A stretch of 64,000 nt of DNA from Sinonovacula constricta (Eukaryota; Mollusca; Bivalvia; Cardiida; Solecurtidae). The translations under genes and the position numbers were made by a program. The DNA lies in the NCBI GenBank assembly GCA_007844125.1, contig CM017559.1:67996705-68060704 (forward strand), written 5' to 3'. This document shows, piece after piece, positions 23,790 to 35,989 of this stretch. Numbering within the stretch: the first letter of the stretch is position 1; every line of letters begins with the position of its first letter. The notes beneath the pieces are model-generated. The model saw nothing but the letters and a program-made list of their open reading frames with translations, did no database searches and was not told where the DNA came from.

Positions 23790-26700
23790 CAACAAGTTTG
23801 ACATGAACTAATATAAATAAAGCCATATATAAATAATATTGAACATACAGCTTCCAATAAAATATTACCAATAGCCAATGTATCATATGCATCTGTGTTG
23901 TTAAATGGCCAGAGGAAACGCCACTATTTAGTAAGAGTACACGTTTATTAAATTAAAACATGTCTATTTTATCGCCGATTGTTCCAGTTAGCTTCCAATG
24001 GAAATCTTCGAATTATATTCTGTCATTGTATATGTTAAATACGATAAGTGGTGAGCTGCTTGAAACGGTTACTATTCTATTGTATTGATAAAATTATACA
24101 TAAATCAATAGAAAGTAGTTTACCCAGCAAAATAATTCAATAATGAAAGACATTCGCATTAACACCAATTCCACAGAGTGCATCATGTATTTCCGTTCCG
24201 AGGCTATAATGAACATATAGGAGAAATTAACAAACATCTAGTCTACCGTTTATCAAAGTCAAATATTTAAAGATACAACGAGCAATGAATTGCTAATGGT
24301 ATAAAGTTTAAAGAAAAAGGCATGAAAGGGAATATGAACGATTTATTTTTATAATGGCTTCCTTGTTCATACTTTATTTTATACCCGCGTTCTAATGCAT
24401 TAATCATTAAATGAATCAAAAACCTAGGTAGTACCTTTTTAGTTCCAAAGTAAGAGCAATACAATACTTGCACATGCTGTCTAATGGCCTAATCCTATTT
24501 TGTTTTCTGCAATTTGCAATCTCGAACAATTTCTCCCTCTCATTTTAAAGCGAAAGCCGTATAAGAACCATTAGTTCATTGTAAATTAATAACTTTAAAA
24601 TACAGATGCAATATGTAAACTGATAAAAATTCAGCACACATCTACGTGCACGAATATATGTATATAAAGTATCACACTTCCCATCAATGCATTTTTGCGC
24701 ATTATCAACAGACATTGAAATAAATCAAATGAAGGCACCTTAACCATCCCATAACCCTTTGTTACTTTCTTGTATCATTATGTGATATTTGCAATTTGCT
24801 CTAGAAAAGTTACAATTGCTTATAAGCCTACGCGTAAAGAATGATCAACGATAAAAAATCATGTTTAGCTAAGTAGGAAAATAGTTTAAATTAAATATTA
24901 TTATAGAATGATTATAAAAAGAAGGAAAATGTAATTGTGCGTTCCAGGTTGTGACTATATGTACTTGGAGTACGGGACCAAATCTAGCTGGAAGCTGGAT
25001 CAATGAAAACGAATCACAATAGTCACAATGGGATTAAATCTTGTATTTAAGACAATGATAAAAAGAGTTTTCCTCCTCTAGCAAATGTGACACTTGTACG
25101 TTATATAATAAATATCAATTAAATTAAAAATATAGCCAAATATTAAGTAAACGCAATTTTAATTACGAATTTATCGCTTCGATAAACACATATGTTGATA
25201 AAAGAAACGATGCGGTAAAATGTGCGTTTATCTTTTTATTCTATAGAAAAGACATAATTCAAATTGGATTTATTTAATTGTTGTATCACCTGCTTTCCTC
25301 TGCATGTTTCCAGAAATACACATTATCCCGTATAAGTCATTGCAACACGCATTAGTTTATGCAATGCATTCGTATTAAAACAGGAACTATCAACTATTTA
25401 AGGATGACTTAAGGAAGCATTCCAGCTTGTCGATTCATTATTTTAAGCATCGCGGGATTCTTGTGCAACATTATTTAATAATCCTGTTGTAAGAAAGCGC
25501 ATTCTTCCTTTGAGTAACTGATGAAGACTACAAGTTTCTTATAAGATTTTTATTATAGTTTCACAAGCTTGCATGTCAAAAAGAGAAATCGGGTTTAGGA
25601 GTGACGAGGTAGGCAGTGTGAGAGAATATCAAAGTGAAATGAGACACAAAACAAAAAAGACATAAAACAAGCTTTATTTTATTAGGCAATGCTCAATATA
25701 AATCGATAAGCCACAAAACACATTACAGCATTGCAAAAGTTGAACACCTTGCGTCGAGTCTCTTATCAGACATGATCCCATGATCATGTTCGCCATGAAG
25801 ACTCTACGATTGCCTGTGATCCTAATAAGATTTAATATAATAATCAGATAATTGTTTTTGAATTGTCTAATAATCGATTAATTACTACATTATAAAATTT
25901 GTGACGAAAGTATCACATTGTTTAGCACGTTAACGGTTTTTATAAGTTTATGCCATATTTAGTAGTGATCCTTAGACAAAGGCCTGTTCCATGTTATGCT
26001 GGATGTTGCTGAAATTTTTATTAATTTAACTGTACAGTTTCTTATACCGATCAAAAAATTTAGTTGTAAAAACATTCTTGCAAACACCAAGGTGTATTTT
26101 TTTTGTTTTACAAAGTGTTAAACACATATTAACAACGTGACGTTTTAATATTCAGTAACACGACCCTGTCCACAGGTTTTAATACCATGTGTGTTGAAGC
26201 GATAATGTTTAGAAGTGATTATTTTAATCAAAAGAAATATACAAAATGTAAGGTCAGGCTGTAAGTCCTCGCTGTTTATATCCGCTCTTTAAATCCTCTT
26301 TTATTGTTCTTCTCTACAGCGGAGTTTAAGTTCTTGGCTTAATTATCTAAAAAACTAAATTTCAACCATTTTTTTGTTCATTCTGTTCCTTTGATTTTAA
26401 TTTACTCCATGTTTTATACTTTGGTATGTTTCATTGAATGTGATTAATAAATATATAAAGATATAAAAAGGCGCATTAGTTTGTTTTAGTTGAAGCTGAC
26501 TTTTGACACAAGTCCAGCCCGAATAAACATCAAAGCTATCATTAGTAAATATTCTGGATAATACCATAGACCGTATAAAACAGTATAAAATTCTTAAATT
26601 TATTGTAAATGTGATCACTGTTTTATTTTGATCTTGATTTGACCGTCTTTCCTACATGTTGCGTATAAATGACAGAATATACACTTAATTTGTCTTTTTA

Positions 26701-27877
26701 ACCAAAATTGTAGTCGAAGTTTTAAATTGTGTATGACCTTATATAATAGAAAAAGAATTGTTAGGGATTGAGTGTTCTAATGTGAGCTGGAAAAAATAAG
26801 TACAATAATTTGCATTATAAAGTTCTCATGCAAACTTGTTATGACGTTTTCCGTTTTTCTTATACTTAAATTAATATGTATAATATAACTCTTTAAAATC
26901 ATTACTGGATTTATTTTGAAGGTTAAAGGTAAAAGGTGTACAGGTTGAAATGTTTGATAAAACTATATAATATAAGCATATACAAAGACTTTGTTGTGCG
27001 GTTAGAACATCCCATGGACTACCATACAAGAGAACCCATGTCTTCTTACCAACGAACTATTTACCATTTATAGTAACCTTTTAAACATGTTATGGATAAG
27101 GTAAAACAACGTGCCTGTCAGTGGTATTGAGGCTTCCAAAGAAAATTGTCAGGTAAGCATTAAGCATGTATCTAAGTGAATTAAAAGAGCTATAGAAACG
27201 TAAATTTTAAGCATAATGAATAATGCTTAAGGAGATGCACACCATTTGAATGTGTCTCATAAATATATATATGAAGAATCACTTGATTTGATGGAATGAA
27301 TCTGAAACTTTTATAGAATATAAATATACAGACATGGCGTAATATGACTTTGTCGATGGAACTGAAATTATCCATTAGCGTTTAGTAAAAAGTAACGTAG
27401 TTAACATCACTGTATTGACGACAGCAATTACAACTAATTAGGCTTGAACGTGTTTTAAACACCACTGAAATTTAAAGCCGTTTCTGACAATTTAGAGTTG
27501 TGTGTGCTATTCGCAGGCACAGACATGCCAGTCAAGTGTCAATTAGTTACAAAGCGATCTGCAAAGAAAATCCGATAAGCTAACTTTGTTTAAATTTAGG
27601 CACTAAACTCCAGGGGTATTTTAACACTATGTTGAAATGTAGGAGCATTTTATCGTCGGTATTTACTGCATTTAATAACAATGATAACCAGTGTACAAAA
27701 TTGTTGCTTTTATGCTTAGCCCTTGTGTTAATAATAAAGACTTAACCATTTGTAAAGATTGTGTCTAGTTGATTATTTTCACAGATAAACAAAGCTGATA
27801 TCTGTTTGAAAAAGTGAATACTGACATAAACTGTCACATGATATTACATTCTTGCCCATTATAACTGTACTATTTAA

Positions 27878-27878
<1 letters not shown>
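23790..27878. other. Long AT-rich stretch, nothing supported
   Basis: About 4 kb without a repeat partner, simple repeat or protein motif that I could recognise. Antisense frames at 24267-24473, 26397-26618 and 27190-27375 are short and featureless. Confidence 0.45.

Positions 27879-27967
<89 letters not shown>
27879..27967. repeat. (TG)44 microsatellite
   Basis: An uninterrupted TG tract of about 89 bases; the poly-Thr-His antisense frame through it is an artefact. Confidence 0.97.
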
Positions 27968-27968
<1 letters not shown>

Positions 27969-28731
27969 AAAGTCTATTTTATTGTTATCCTCTTACCTTC
28001 AAGTATTAAATAATATATAAAGGATCGAAAAATAAATAGGAGACAAAGAAAACTACAGAAATATTAGAGTCTTACTATTCAACTAACGGATTGGTAATTT
28101 TAAAATATTGTGACCAAAAACACAATAAACCAATAGTAGAATCGATTATATGAAATGATAAAACATAATAGTTTTATTGTCAGATTATGATTCATAACAC
28201 TATGCTAATTTGATTTCATAGAACAAACCAGTTGTATCGTGGAAACGTTATAATTTACAAAAAATATGTTTGTTAATATTTGATAATTTAAATGAATTTG
28301 GAAATATTATAACGGAGATAAGATCTGTTATAGATGGAAATCAAATCGAAATGAGTTGCTATTAAGGTCTATGATTTTGGAAAGCTATTAAACCGCCTCC
28401 TTAATGCAGTTAGCTTAGCCAGATCAAACATGTCCTTATACATGTAAATGTATTTTGTATTAGCTCACACTAACATAAAAGAACAGTAGTCGAAGCAAAT
28501 GCAATATATGTCAACGAATACCATTAACCAGATAGCCGTTAACACTATCCGGATACTATCAGGATGTAGACAACGCTATATAATGATAATTTCTTATGTT
28601 TTTACCTCATTGCGTTTGTGTTATACCGCTTAGATGATATAAATACAAAACACACTGACCAAAAAAGGTATAATTCTGTTCAATAATATTAATTTTTGAA
28701 AATAGAAATATAAAAAAATACTTAAAGGGAC
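27968..28731. other. Unassigned stretch upstream of LINE remnant
   Basis: It could hold remains of the endonuclease end of the LINE that begins near 28732, but I could not recognise any endonuclease motif. Confidence 0.4.
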
Positions 28732-29482
28732 GATTGCTATATTGATTCTTTCCAAATGCTTATCACAGATGTTGAGGCACTGTAAACTAATGAAGAAATT
28801 ATTGAAAACATAAATTACTTTTACTATTTATTTACCATTGTGGATCCAAGTTCTAACAATTACAGTGACAGAATAACAATTAAGGATAGAATTGAACATA
28901 GGGCATTTAAGAACTAATTATTATGACGATACACGCAGAGTGAAAAAATATTAAAACGTACTCAAATAATATATATATTGAAGAGAAAAGCGATATAAAC
29001 AGACGCTCCCTAACACGATCTTAACTGCATATAAGGCACATGATGGAATGAAACAGTATAGTCTTGAGAAAGAAAGAACAAAGAAAATGAAAAACATGAT
29101 GTAAAAAAGCTAAGGAACATTGGAAGAATTCTGAAAGATGCATCTTACAAAGCAAAACAAATCTTACACAAGATTTTAGGCAAATTTTTAAAGCAATAAA
29201 TAAGCCAGTTGCAAACTTTCCTTAGCCAGATAAAGATGTCAACTTTTTTATGATATATATATATTGTATAAATTAGACACTCTTAAATAGACAAAGTATG
29301 CGAAGAAGTTCGAGGTCGAGAAAGTTGTTTAATGAGTAAATGAAATAATTATGTCTGTAAAAAATTAATACACTATCGGCCGAAGAATTAATACTCTGTT
29401 TATTGAGATATTTAAATTATGATATTTTCCAGAAAAGTGGAGTTATAGCATCACCCAAGTAGAGAAATGTTTACAATGTCGG
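28732..29482 (+). pseudogene. LINE ORF2 remnant, segment 1 (linker and RT N-terminus)
   Basis: Part of a non-LTR retrotransposon polyprotein, normally endonuclease plus reverse transcriptase. Reading on the + strand and allowing frame changes, YIDSFQMLITDVEAL opens at about 28738. AKEHWKN follows at 29109-29129 (the K-x-Y/H-WK motif of the linker). In the same frame FKAINKP lies at 29187-29207 and a PDKDVNFF string after it. FPEKWS at 29426-29443 is the reverse-transcriptase motif just before the catalytic fingers. There are several stops and at least two frameshifts. The segment is cut at about 29483 by a PLE-type repeat and resumes near 30450. Motifs match LINEs of molluscs as I remember them; the clade is not assigned. 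Confidence 0.72.
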
Positions 29483-29484
29483 GA

Positions 29485-29826
29485 AATATAGATAGGTAAA
29501 TAAGAAAAGAAAAGAAAGGCAAACAAGGTAAATGTAAATGTGACAGAAACACAGACTAGACATAACACACATAAAAAAACCTTCAGTTACCGCATTGGAA
29601 CGGTCAATCGGCAAAAGGGCCGACTGGGGTGCTTAATAGCTAAATAAGAAAAGGTCCTATCAAAATTTCCACCTATATTTAAATTTTATCTACCTGTAGA
29701 CAAAGGCAAACAAGGTAGTTTTATTTCAAGTAAAATAAACCTAAGTCCAAGGTATGTCAAAAGAAAATATACGTAACAATCCTGATAGGATGATAGTCTC
29801 AACGACCTGCCCGGTCATCGTGTAAT
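29485..29826 (+). repeat. PLE-type C repeats in tandem, with A-tail piece
   Basis: The first C copy is 29490-29635: head ATAGGTAAATAAGAAAAG, an internal deletion, GACTAGACATAACACAC, then core CAGTTACCGC, GGAACGGTCAATCGGC and GGGCCGACTGGGGTGCTTA. A second, partial C head follows immediately at about 29636-29718 (TAAATAAGAAAAGG, TCCTATCAAAATTTCC, TAGACAAAGGCAAACAAGG). Then comes a piece with GTCCAAGGTATGTCAA and AACAATCCTGATAGGATGA, which matches the A tail. The block interrupts the LINE reverse transcriptase. Confidence 0.8.
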
Positions 29827-30060
29827 TTAAAAGCAATGCAAGTTCTTGACTGTAAAAGGGTCAATTGCAAGCAATGCAGTACATCGAAGGATTCCCAGGT
29901 TGTAACCGTCTGCAATACATTTTCTGATAAGTTTTGTAAAGTGGTCAGAAAAGTTATTGAGACCCTTGATTTTCTTCAACTTGTATGAAACATTTCCATA
30001 AAATGCAGGATGGCTAATGCCTGTCTGCATCAGTGTTTTCATACTGCTATTATACTTCGG
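29827..30060 (-). pseudogene. Penelope-like RT C-terminal fragment, second copy
   Basis: About 77 antisense codons closely match the C-terminal end of the ruin at 12728-12950: YNSSMKTLMQTGISHPAFY, KLKKIKGLNNFSDHF and ending at LHCF-stop. It is open throughout, unlike the longer copy, but only because so little remains. Upstream (towards 30300) the frame continues into a core-repeat segment rather than RT, so the 157-codon frame at 29827-30300 is a fusion of unrelated pieces and not a gene. It confirms that this PLE family ends at the same stop codon in two copies. Confidence 0.85.
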
Positions 30061-30340
30061 AGCAATAAAACCATTTAAACCTGGTTTGTGAAGCGCTCCA
30101 ACCTCGCTCTTCCTGAAGGTTTTTCTAGCAAACAAACAGTGTAAATAACAATATCCCGTCAAAGTGAAACAACTAACAGTAAGCAGAGGCATACCTAAAC
30201 TGGTTGGAAAGTTGCTTACTCGGGTATTGGGTAATAGGCTAAATAAAAAGGACAGACAACTTAAATGTCTATGCGGAGGCATTAAGCCGACTTTCGTCAA
30301 ATGAATACAACGGATAACATATCTGTATTTAATGTGCTCT
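30061..30340 (+). repeat. PLE-type core tail joined to RT fragment
   Basis: From about 30075: TTAAACCTGGTTTGTG, AGCGCTCCAACCTCG, TTCCTGAAGG, TCTAGCAAACAAACAGTG and AACAACTAACAGTAAGC, identical in order to 11950-12065. The join to RT coding sequence happens within a short ATT/TTAAA overlap. The following ~150 bases (30185-30340) have no partner in the window. Confidence 0.8.
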
Positions 30341-30449
30341 TGTAAGCCATATGTTGAATATATATATACAAACTATTATACATGTACATGTATATAGCAA
30401 TAGAAGATATCAGGCAGGCCAACGGTCTAGTGGTGAGAGACATGCATTA

Positions 30450-30948
30450 GTACAAATTAATAAAATACTGGGAAAGGGGCAAAATATTAAATATTATAAA
30501 ATCTATGTACTTCCGTTGAAATCGACTAAAATACTAAAATATAAAAAAAACGAGCGAAGTGACAGCTGCTATTATCAATTTAGATTAACTCAAGTTGAAT
30601 GCTTATATCATATTCCATATTCCCTGTACTAATTTGATTCAAAGCACTTGATTTATACGTGTTAAAATTATATGTATGACTGTATGCTGACGATATCAGT
30701 ATTTTACAGAAAGTGAAAAGGGATTGCAAAAAAGCTTAGATAGTTTAAATAAATACTCTCAGACATCCGTGTTCACATTTAATGTTAGTAAAAGAAGATA
30801 ATCATTTTGAAATACGGCGGATATAAACAAATACATAATTTAATACAACGGTAAACAATTAGATATTATGCCATTATTTAGATACCCTGAGGTTACAATA
30901 TTGTCAGGCATGTACAATAATAGAAGGGAAAGCTTTAACGATAATATT
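30450..30948 (+). pseudogene. LINE ORF2 remnant, segment 2 (RT palm, YADD box)
   Basis: The same LINE continues here. A 93-codon frame ending at 30632 carries, near its end, TQVECLYHIPYSLY at 30588-30629, a degraded form of the QGxxLSPxLFxLY palm motif. After a frame change, YADD at 30683-30694 is the catalytic motif C. After another frame change SEKGLQKSLDSLNKYS (from 30712) gives the sequence that usually follows YADD in this LINE type, then FTFNVSK. A tyrosine-aspartate-aspartate box in this context is strong evidence for a LINE reverse transcriptase. The catalytic core is split over three frames and has stops, so the enzyme is dead. It is interrupted at about 30949 by A-family repeats. 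Confidence 0.78.
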
Positions 30949-31230
30949 TAATAAGAATATATGACAAAGTCCTATGAGCATTGCAACATATACCAAACTC
31001 CGAAAAAGGCTCAGAACAAAGGTATTTCACATGCAAGCCAAGCGAAAAGTGAAAAAGCAACTGGCTAAATTAAAATGTATAACAAAATGTGCACAAATAT
31101 ATAAGACAACGTCCTATGAACATTGCAACATATACAAAAATTGAAAAGACAAGGTATCTACATGCACACCAAATGTAAAAGTGAGAACAAATCTGTGATG
31201 AGTCATTTAACAATAAGAGCAAAACAAAAC
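30949..31230 (+). repeat. Two A-family heads in tandem
   Basis: The first head is 30950-31060 (AATAAGAATATATGACAAAG, TATACCAAACTCCGAAAAAG, CACATGCAAGCCAAGCG). The second is about 31093-31225 (ATATAAGACAACGTCCTATG, CACACCAAATG, GTGATGAGTCATTTAACAAT). Both stop before the hairpin core. Small frames on both strands here (31070-31303, 31123-31317, 31203-31385) are repeat artefacts. Confidence 0.82.
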
Positions 31231-31387
31231 ACATTTGTTTTTGGTGAGTTAGGCAGAATGCCCTTTGCAAAGCAAAGTGCTGTATGCATGATAAGATATT
31301 CAATAGAAGTGTTATAGAGTGTTGATATCAAACACATAATATATGCATATAGTCTTTTTTTAAATGCTATTGACCCTTTTTCCAAAT

Positions 31388-31440
31388 AAGAATAGGTAAA
31401 TAAGAAAAGGTACTATCAAAATTTTCACAGATATTTACAA
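31388..31440 (+). repeat. PLE-type repeat, C head fragment
   Basis: AATAGGTAAATAAGAAAAGG, then TACTATCAAAATTTTCACAG and ATATTTACAATT. It is the last repeat piece before LINE sequence resumes. Confidence 0.8.
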
Positions 31441-31890
31441 TTGTTTTATTTTACAGTTGGGCTATCGTTATAAGACAATGTTAAACAGCTTAGGTTTTAC
31501 TGATGCTTGCCTAGATCAAAGTGGTAGAAGTATGAATATGTTCATGTCACTGTGAAAACAACGAGTTCATGAATACTATCTAGAAATATAGGTGGAGAAA
31601 AGTTCCCCAGTCCCTAGATCTAAGCAATTATTCTGTTAGCAGACATTTTAAATGGGTAACATTTTTATCGTTTACCTAATTCAAATATTTCATTTAATTA
31701 GAAATTTTGCATTTTTTACTGTACATGCCGATCGACAGATATTATTGCTCCACCCTTTTATATTTTATAGTTTCCGATTTATTCAATAACATTGTGTGCA
31801 TTTATTTGACATCTGACAAAGCCATAGTTTAAAACGTCAAAAGTGTCTTGCTCTGTGCTGGATACCTGATGAGTGTTCTAAATGAGTGTC
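31441..31890 (+). pseudogene. LINE ORF2 remnant, segment 3 (C-terminal region)
   Basis: LINE reading resumes on +: from about 31453 the frame gives LQLGYRYKTMLNSLGFTDAC followed by LDQSG and, after a stop, KQRVHEYYLEI. That is the W/LxxLxxxGFxxxWxxQ...FKxRLxDxxxQ pattern found downstream of the reverse transcriptase in mollusc LINEs. Around 31735-31830 the string RYYCSTLLYFIVSDLFNN is compatible with the end of such proteins, though weaker. Several stops are present. The end of the element and any poly-A or target-site duplication could not be fixed. Confidence 0.6.
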
Positions 31891-33595
31891 AATACTCCCC
31901 TTCAAAAGTAGTTGCGCTTTCTTTTAAATTTAAGGAAGAGTTTATATTCATTTAATAGGGTTTGGTCATATGAAACATATATATTGATAAAACGAAACTA
32001 CATAATTAGTATGCAGACATAATCCTTAATATCATCACAATTACAATATTTTCTTGTAACTTAATTAGATTAAACTTTAACTAACAACGAGATGCGTCTT
32101 TTAACCTGTAAATATAAACAGTATCAGGGTGTAGGTAGAGAATAAATATATCTAGAATGATAAGAGGAACAAGATATGTGAACATATTCAATCCATTTCA
32201 ACATATGCCGTCAAAATGCCAACGAAGTGCAAAGCAGACACGAGAATACATTTTATATTGGGTCTTGTAGCCCCGACAATGGGAATTTGATTCAAATTTA
32301 AACCTTGCATTCGAGAAAACAGCACTTTACGACCGTTATATTCACACGCTTAGTGATCTTAATAGCATTTTCAGACGATCAATTATTGATTCTAAATTAG
32401 GAAGCTCGGTTTTTGCATTAGCATAGCGTGAAGCTTGCTTTTATTGTTAGAATTTCAGTTCATTCTACAACACTGTACACAAATAGAAAGATATCCCTGC
32501 AATCTATAGAGAATTTTAATATGAATTTATTAAGTTAATATTTTGCCTGTGAATAGTAGAAATAATTGAAAGATTGGAAGTCCTTTAAAGCATTGGGACA
32601 AACTCCAAAGCGTGCTTCTTTGGAGATGTAAAGCCAGGCACCTCGCTATTTACACATGTTATTTACACATTAGTATATACATTGTTAAGTGACTTATAAC
32701 ACCTCGATTCCTTTTAATTGAAAAAGAACGACCATACACAGATTTCGAACAATTTCGATGAGCCCCCTATATTTTTTCCAAATATGTTATGTAGATAGGG
32801 CTGTACCTATTTATATCCTTCACTATTACAAATTACGTGGCAGCATGGAATGTCAGAAACAAAGTTATACTATATATTATTATAGTGACATTACATAACC
32901 AACGCAAGCCTATAAACAAAATTTTAAAAACAACAACAACAACTTGTAAGGGGGTGAATTTTTGAAAAAAATGGATGCTAAATGCAAAACATTTAGTTGC
33001 CTTTCTGCTTTGCACATTTCGAATCTTATTCCCACCAGCTCATTCACTTGCATGAAAATGGGGTAAAACAAACATACGACATCTTTTTTCCAGCATAATC
33101 TTGTAATTTCTCCGTGGCAAATGGAGTTTTTATTTAAATTATGACACGTGATTAAATATTTATTTCATGAATGATTGCTTCAGGTCTTATTTTTCTGTAT
33201 TGGTTCGATAAATTCGTAATGAAAATCACAAACTTTTCTAACTCGTTGCAATTTTTAATGCATGTTAGTTCATAACCAAAACAACAAAATTAAAAAAAAA
33301 TGTCTGGTTCATTTCCTTTTACGTATTTATTGGTTAAGCTAGCAAGTAGACTTCAGAGAAATAGGAAATAAAGAAAAAACGTTTTAAGATGCAAAGATCT
33401 TACTGACTTTGATTCGCAAATGAGTATGAACTGAAAACAAAACTGAACAAATGAGCACAATATAAGAGATACGGATCTTATTAACAGAAATACTCTTAAA
33501 TTTATCTTACAGTGCATACCATATTAAAAGGATTGTAAAAGGATGAACATTAAATATAAATCGTAGAATTTATTTATAAAATGTGTTTATTTATT
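31891..33595. other. AT-rich stretch, nothing supported
   Basis: Nothing recognisable; one 60-codon antisense frame (32833-33015) without a domain. Confidence 0.45.
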
Positions 33596-33609
33596 TATTA
33601 TTATTATTA

Positions 33610-33693
<84 letters not shown>
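33596..33693. repeat. (TTA)n microsatellite
   Basis: About 30 TTA triplets with an early TTTTA interruption. Confidence 0.97.
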
Positions 33694-33694
<1 letters not shown>

Positions 33695-33703
33695 GGTGTC
33701 ACC

Positions 33704-34056
33704 TTCGAATACTGGTCGTCCGGTCGAAGAAGTAATCTTACCCTGACTTCATGGTCGTCCAGTCGTAGAAGTTACATAAGCTTGACTTAATGGTCACCCC
33801 TTCGTACAAGAAACCTTACACTGGCGTCATGGTCGCCCAGTCGTACAAGAAACCTTACACTAACTTCATGGTTGTACAGTCGTAGAAGTTATATTAGCTT
33901 GACTTAATAGTCGCCCAGTCGTACAAGGAACCTTACACTGATTTCATGGTTGTACAGTCGTAGAATTAACTTTACCCTTACATCATGGTCGTCCAGTCCG
34001 GAAGTAACTGTACACTGACGTAATGGTCAGTCGGTCGTAGAATTAACCTTCCATCT
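33704..34056 (+). repeat. 39-bp minisatellite, 9 units
   Basis: ATGGTCGTCCAGTCGTA-type cores occur with GGTC at 33714, 33753, 33792, 33831, 33870, 33909, 33948, 33987 and 34025. The spacing is 39 bases except the last, which is 38. Units continue with AAGAAACCTTACACTGACTT or AAGTTACATAAGCTTGACTT. It begins about 10 bases after the (TTA)n tract. The two unit types partly alternate. Confidence 0.95.
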
Positions 34057-35989
34057 GCTTAAGCGTTAATACTGGCGTAAGCTATACTACGGCCAATTGT
34101 AACCACTTTATTTTTTTAACCAGGAGGAACTATTAATCCTGTAAATCGTAATTTTAATGTTTATGAATGTCTGAGGATAATGTTCTTATATAATTATATT
34201 GGTACTACTTAAACTAACTTCAAATATCTTCAGCGCGTGTAAATTATGATTATCAAAGAAGACGAAAAAAACACACAAATCTTTGACTGTATAACCGTAC
34301 CGTCCCTGCCAAAAACGGTTCACAAATAAAATTAACATTAAATATGAAAGCGTCTACCAATGCAGAGGCACTTTAGAGTTGAAAGAAAATGAGCAGTCAT
34401 TTGGGATTTGGGACAACCAGTTTGCAGTTGATTGACGATTCATTGACGTTCATAAAGTTTTATGTGTAAAATACATTCGTCCAAAAATGTCAAATGGATT
34501 GTCAAGGGAAATAGTTGAAAAATCCAAACTCGGTTTTAAAGGACTTTGGACTGCGTTACTGTTTATCATGTATAGCAAGACAGCCACCATACGACCGAGT
34601 TGGTACAGTTACCTTACCCTGTATCCAACATTTTTGCGTTAGTCGAAACAAAGCAATTGTAATAATTTATCTTTAACTAGTAAGTATTTTATCTAACTGC
34701 ACTAGAAACTTAAAATAAAAATCATATTTAAATAAATAAACATGATAATACCTTTTAAGTATTATATTGTTATGAGAAGAACTGTCCAGTTGCAATATGG
34801 ATGATTTGCAAAAGTTCGTTCTAACACATCCAGTTTGATTTGTTTATACTGCTAAGTATGAAGTAGCTGCATAAAATACGTAAACATAATTATCACGTTA
34901 TAACGTTACAGGTATCACGGGTAACGTTATATATTAAATATAATTCTAACTATAAAAAACTATATATTAGAACTGTAAGAACATGAATGTGATTTGTTCA
35001 ATAAAAAAATAACAAGACAGTAACAGTAATGGAGATCGATGAAATTAGCCATTCTGGAAGAAAATACTTTAAATCCACTTCAGAGTTAACTTTAGCCTAT
35101 ATATATATATGCTACATTCGAGACGTAACCCCTATTCCATGGTTTTGCTACAGATCGTGCGAATATATTGTACACTGTTTTGGTCAATGAAAATGAATGA
35201 TGTAACAGAATCTCAATGGCCAAACAGTCGTGTATTTATACACAGGTTAATTGAACATTATAAATATTAAAAATAACTATATTTATTCTACATAGCAGGA
35301 AAAACAAAACAATATTAACATGCTCTTTCAAGAATACAACTTAACATGTTTTCCTCTGCTAATAACAGCAAGACTCCGCTGTAATGATCCTTATTGTGTT
35401 TTGTCAGTAGGGTTTGCTTTAAAAAACGAGCAACACGTGCATATGTTCCATTGAGTACAAATTTAAACTGCAAGCTATAAATATACGTCAATAATAATTC
35501 AGAGTACCTGGTTAGATATCACATTATGTAAATATACCTCCTTTACAAACATTATGACAGTGTATTAATATCTAGAATACATAGAATACATAACCCTGGT
35601 TCCAGGTCATGCACTATGTGTTGTTGACGGAGCTGTTTATATGAATAACTTGTATAAATTAAGATGTATATAAATTAATTATTCCGGAGATAATGCTTGC
35701 TTCACATATATCAGTCTTATTTTTAAGTAGGCGTTTTTCTTTACATATTTGTTACGACTAAAGGCAGTTATTATATATTATACTGGACATGCTTTGCGTT
35801 TGAAAGGCATATTAAGGAGTTGCATAGAGCTTTAGGTTTAATGGGTTTTTTTTTGAAACGTTAATGAAAGGTATCGATTGTATTGCAACATTTAATGAGA
35901 GGATACCTTCTTATTATCACCGAGTTTATATATGATTTTCTTAACATTATTTGTCCGTATTTTGTCTCGTTGCTTATTGTAACTTATGA
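34057..35989. other. AT-rich stretch, nothing supported
   Basis: Nothing recognisable. The 64-codon frame at 35883-36077 starts here and ends in a dispersed repeat. Confidence 0.45.

Noticed and set aside
29827..30300. 157-codon antisense frame, the longest in the window
   Set aside because: It fuses a Penelope-like RT C-terminus with antisense core-repeat sequence; the upstream part is noncoding in other copies.
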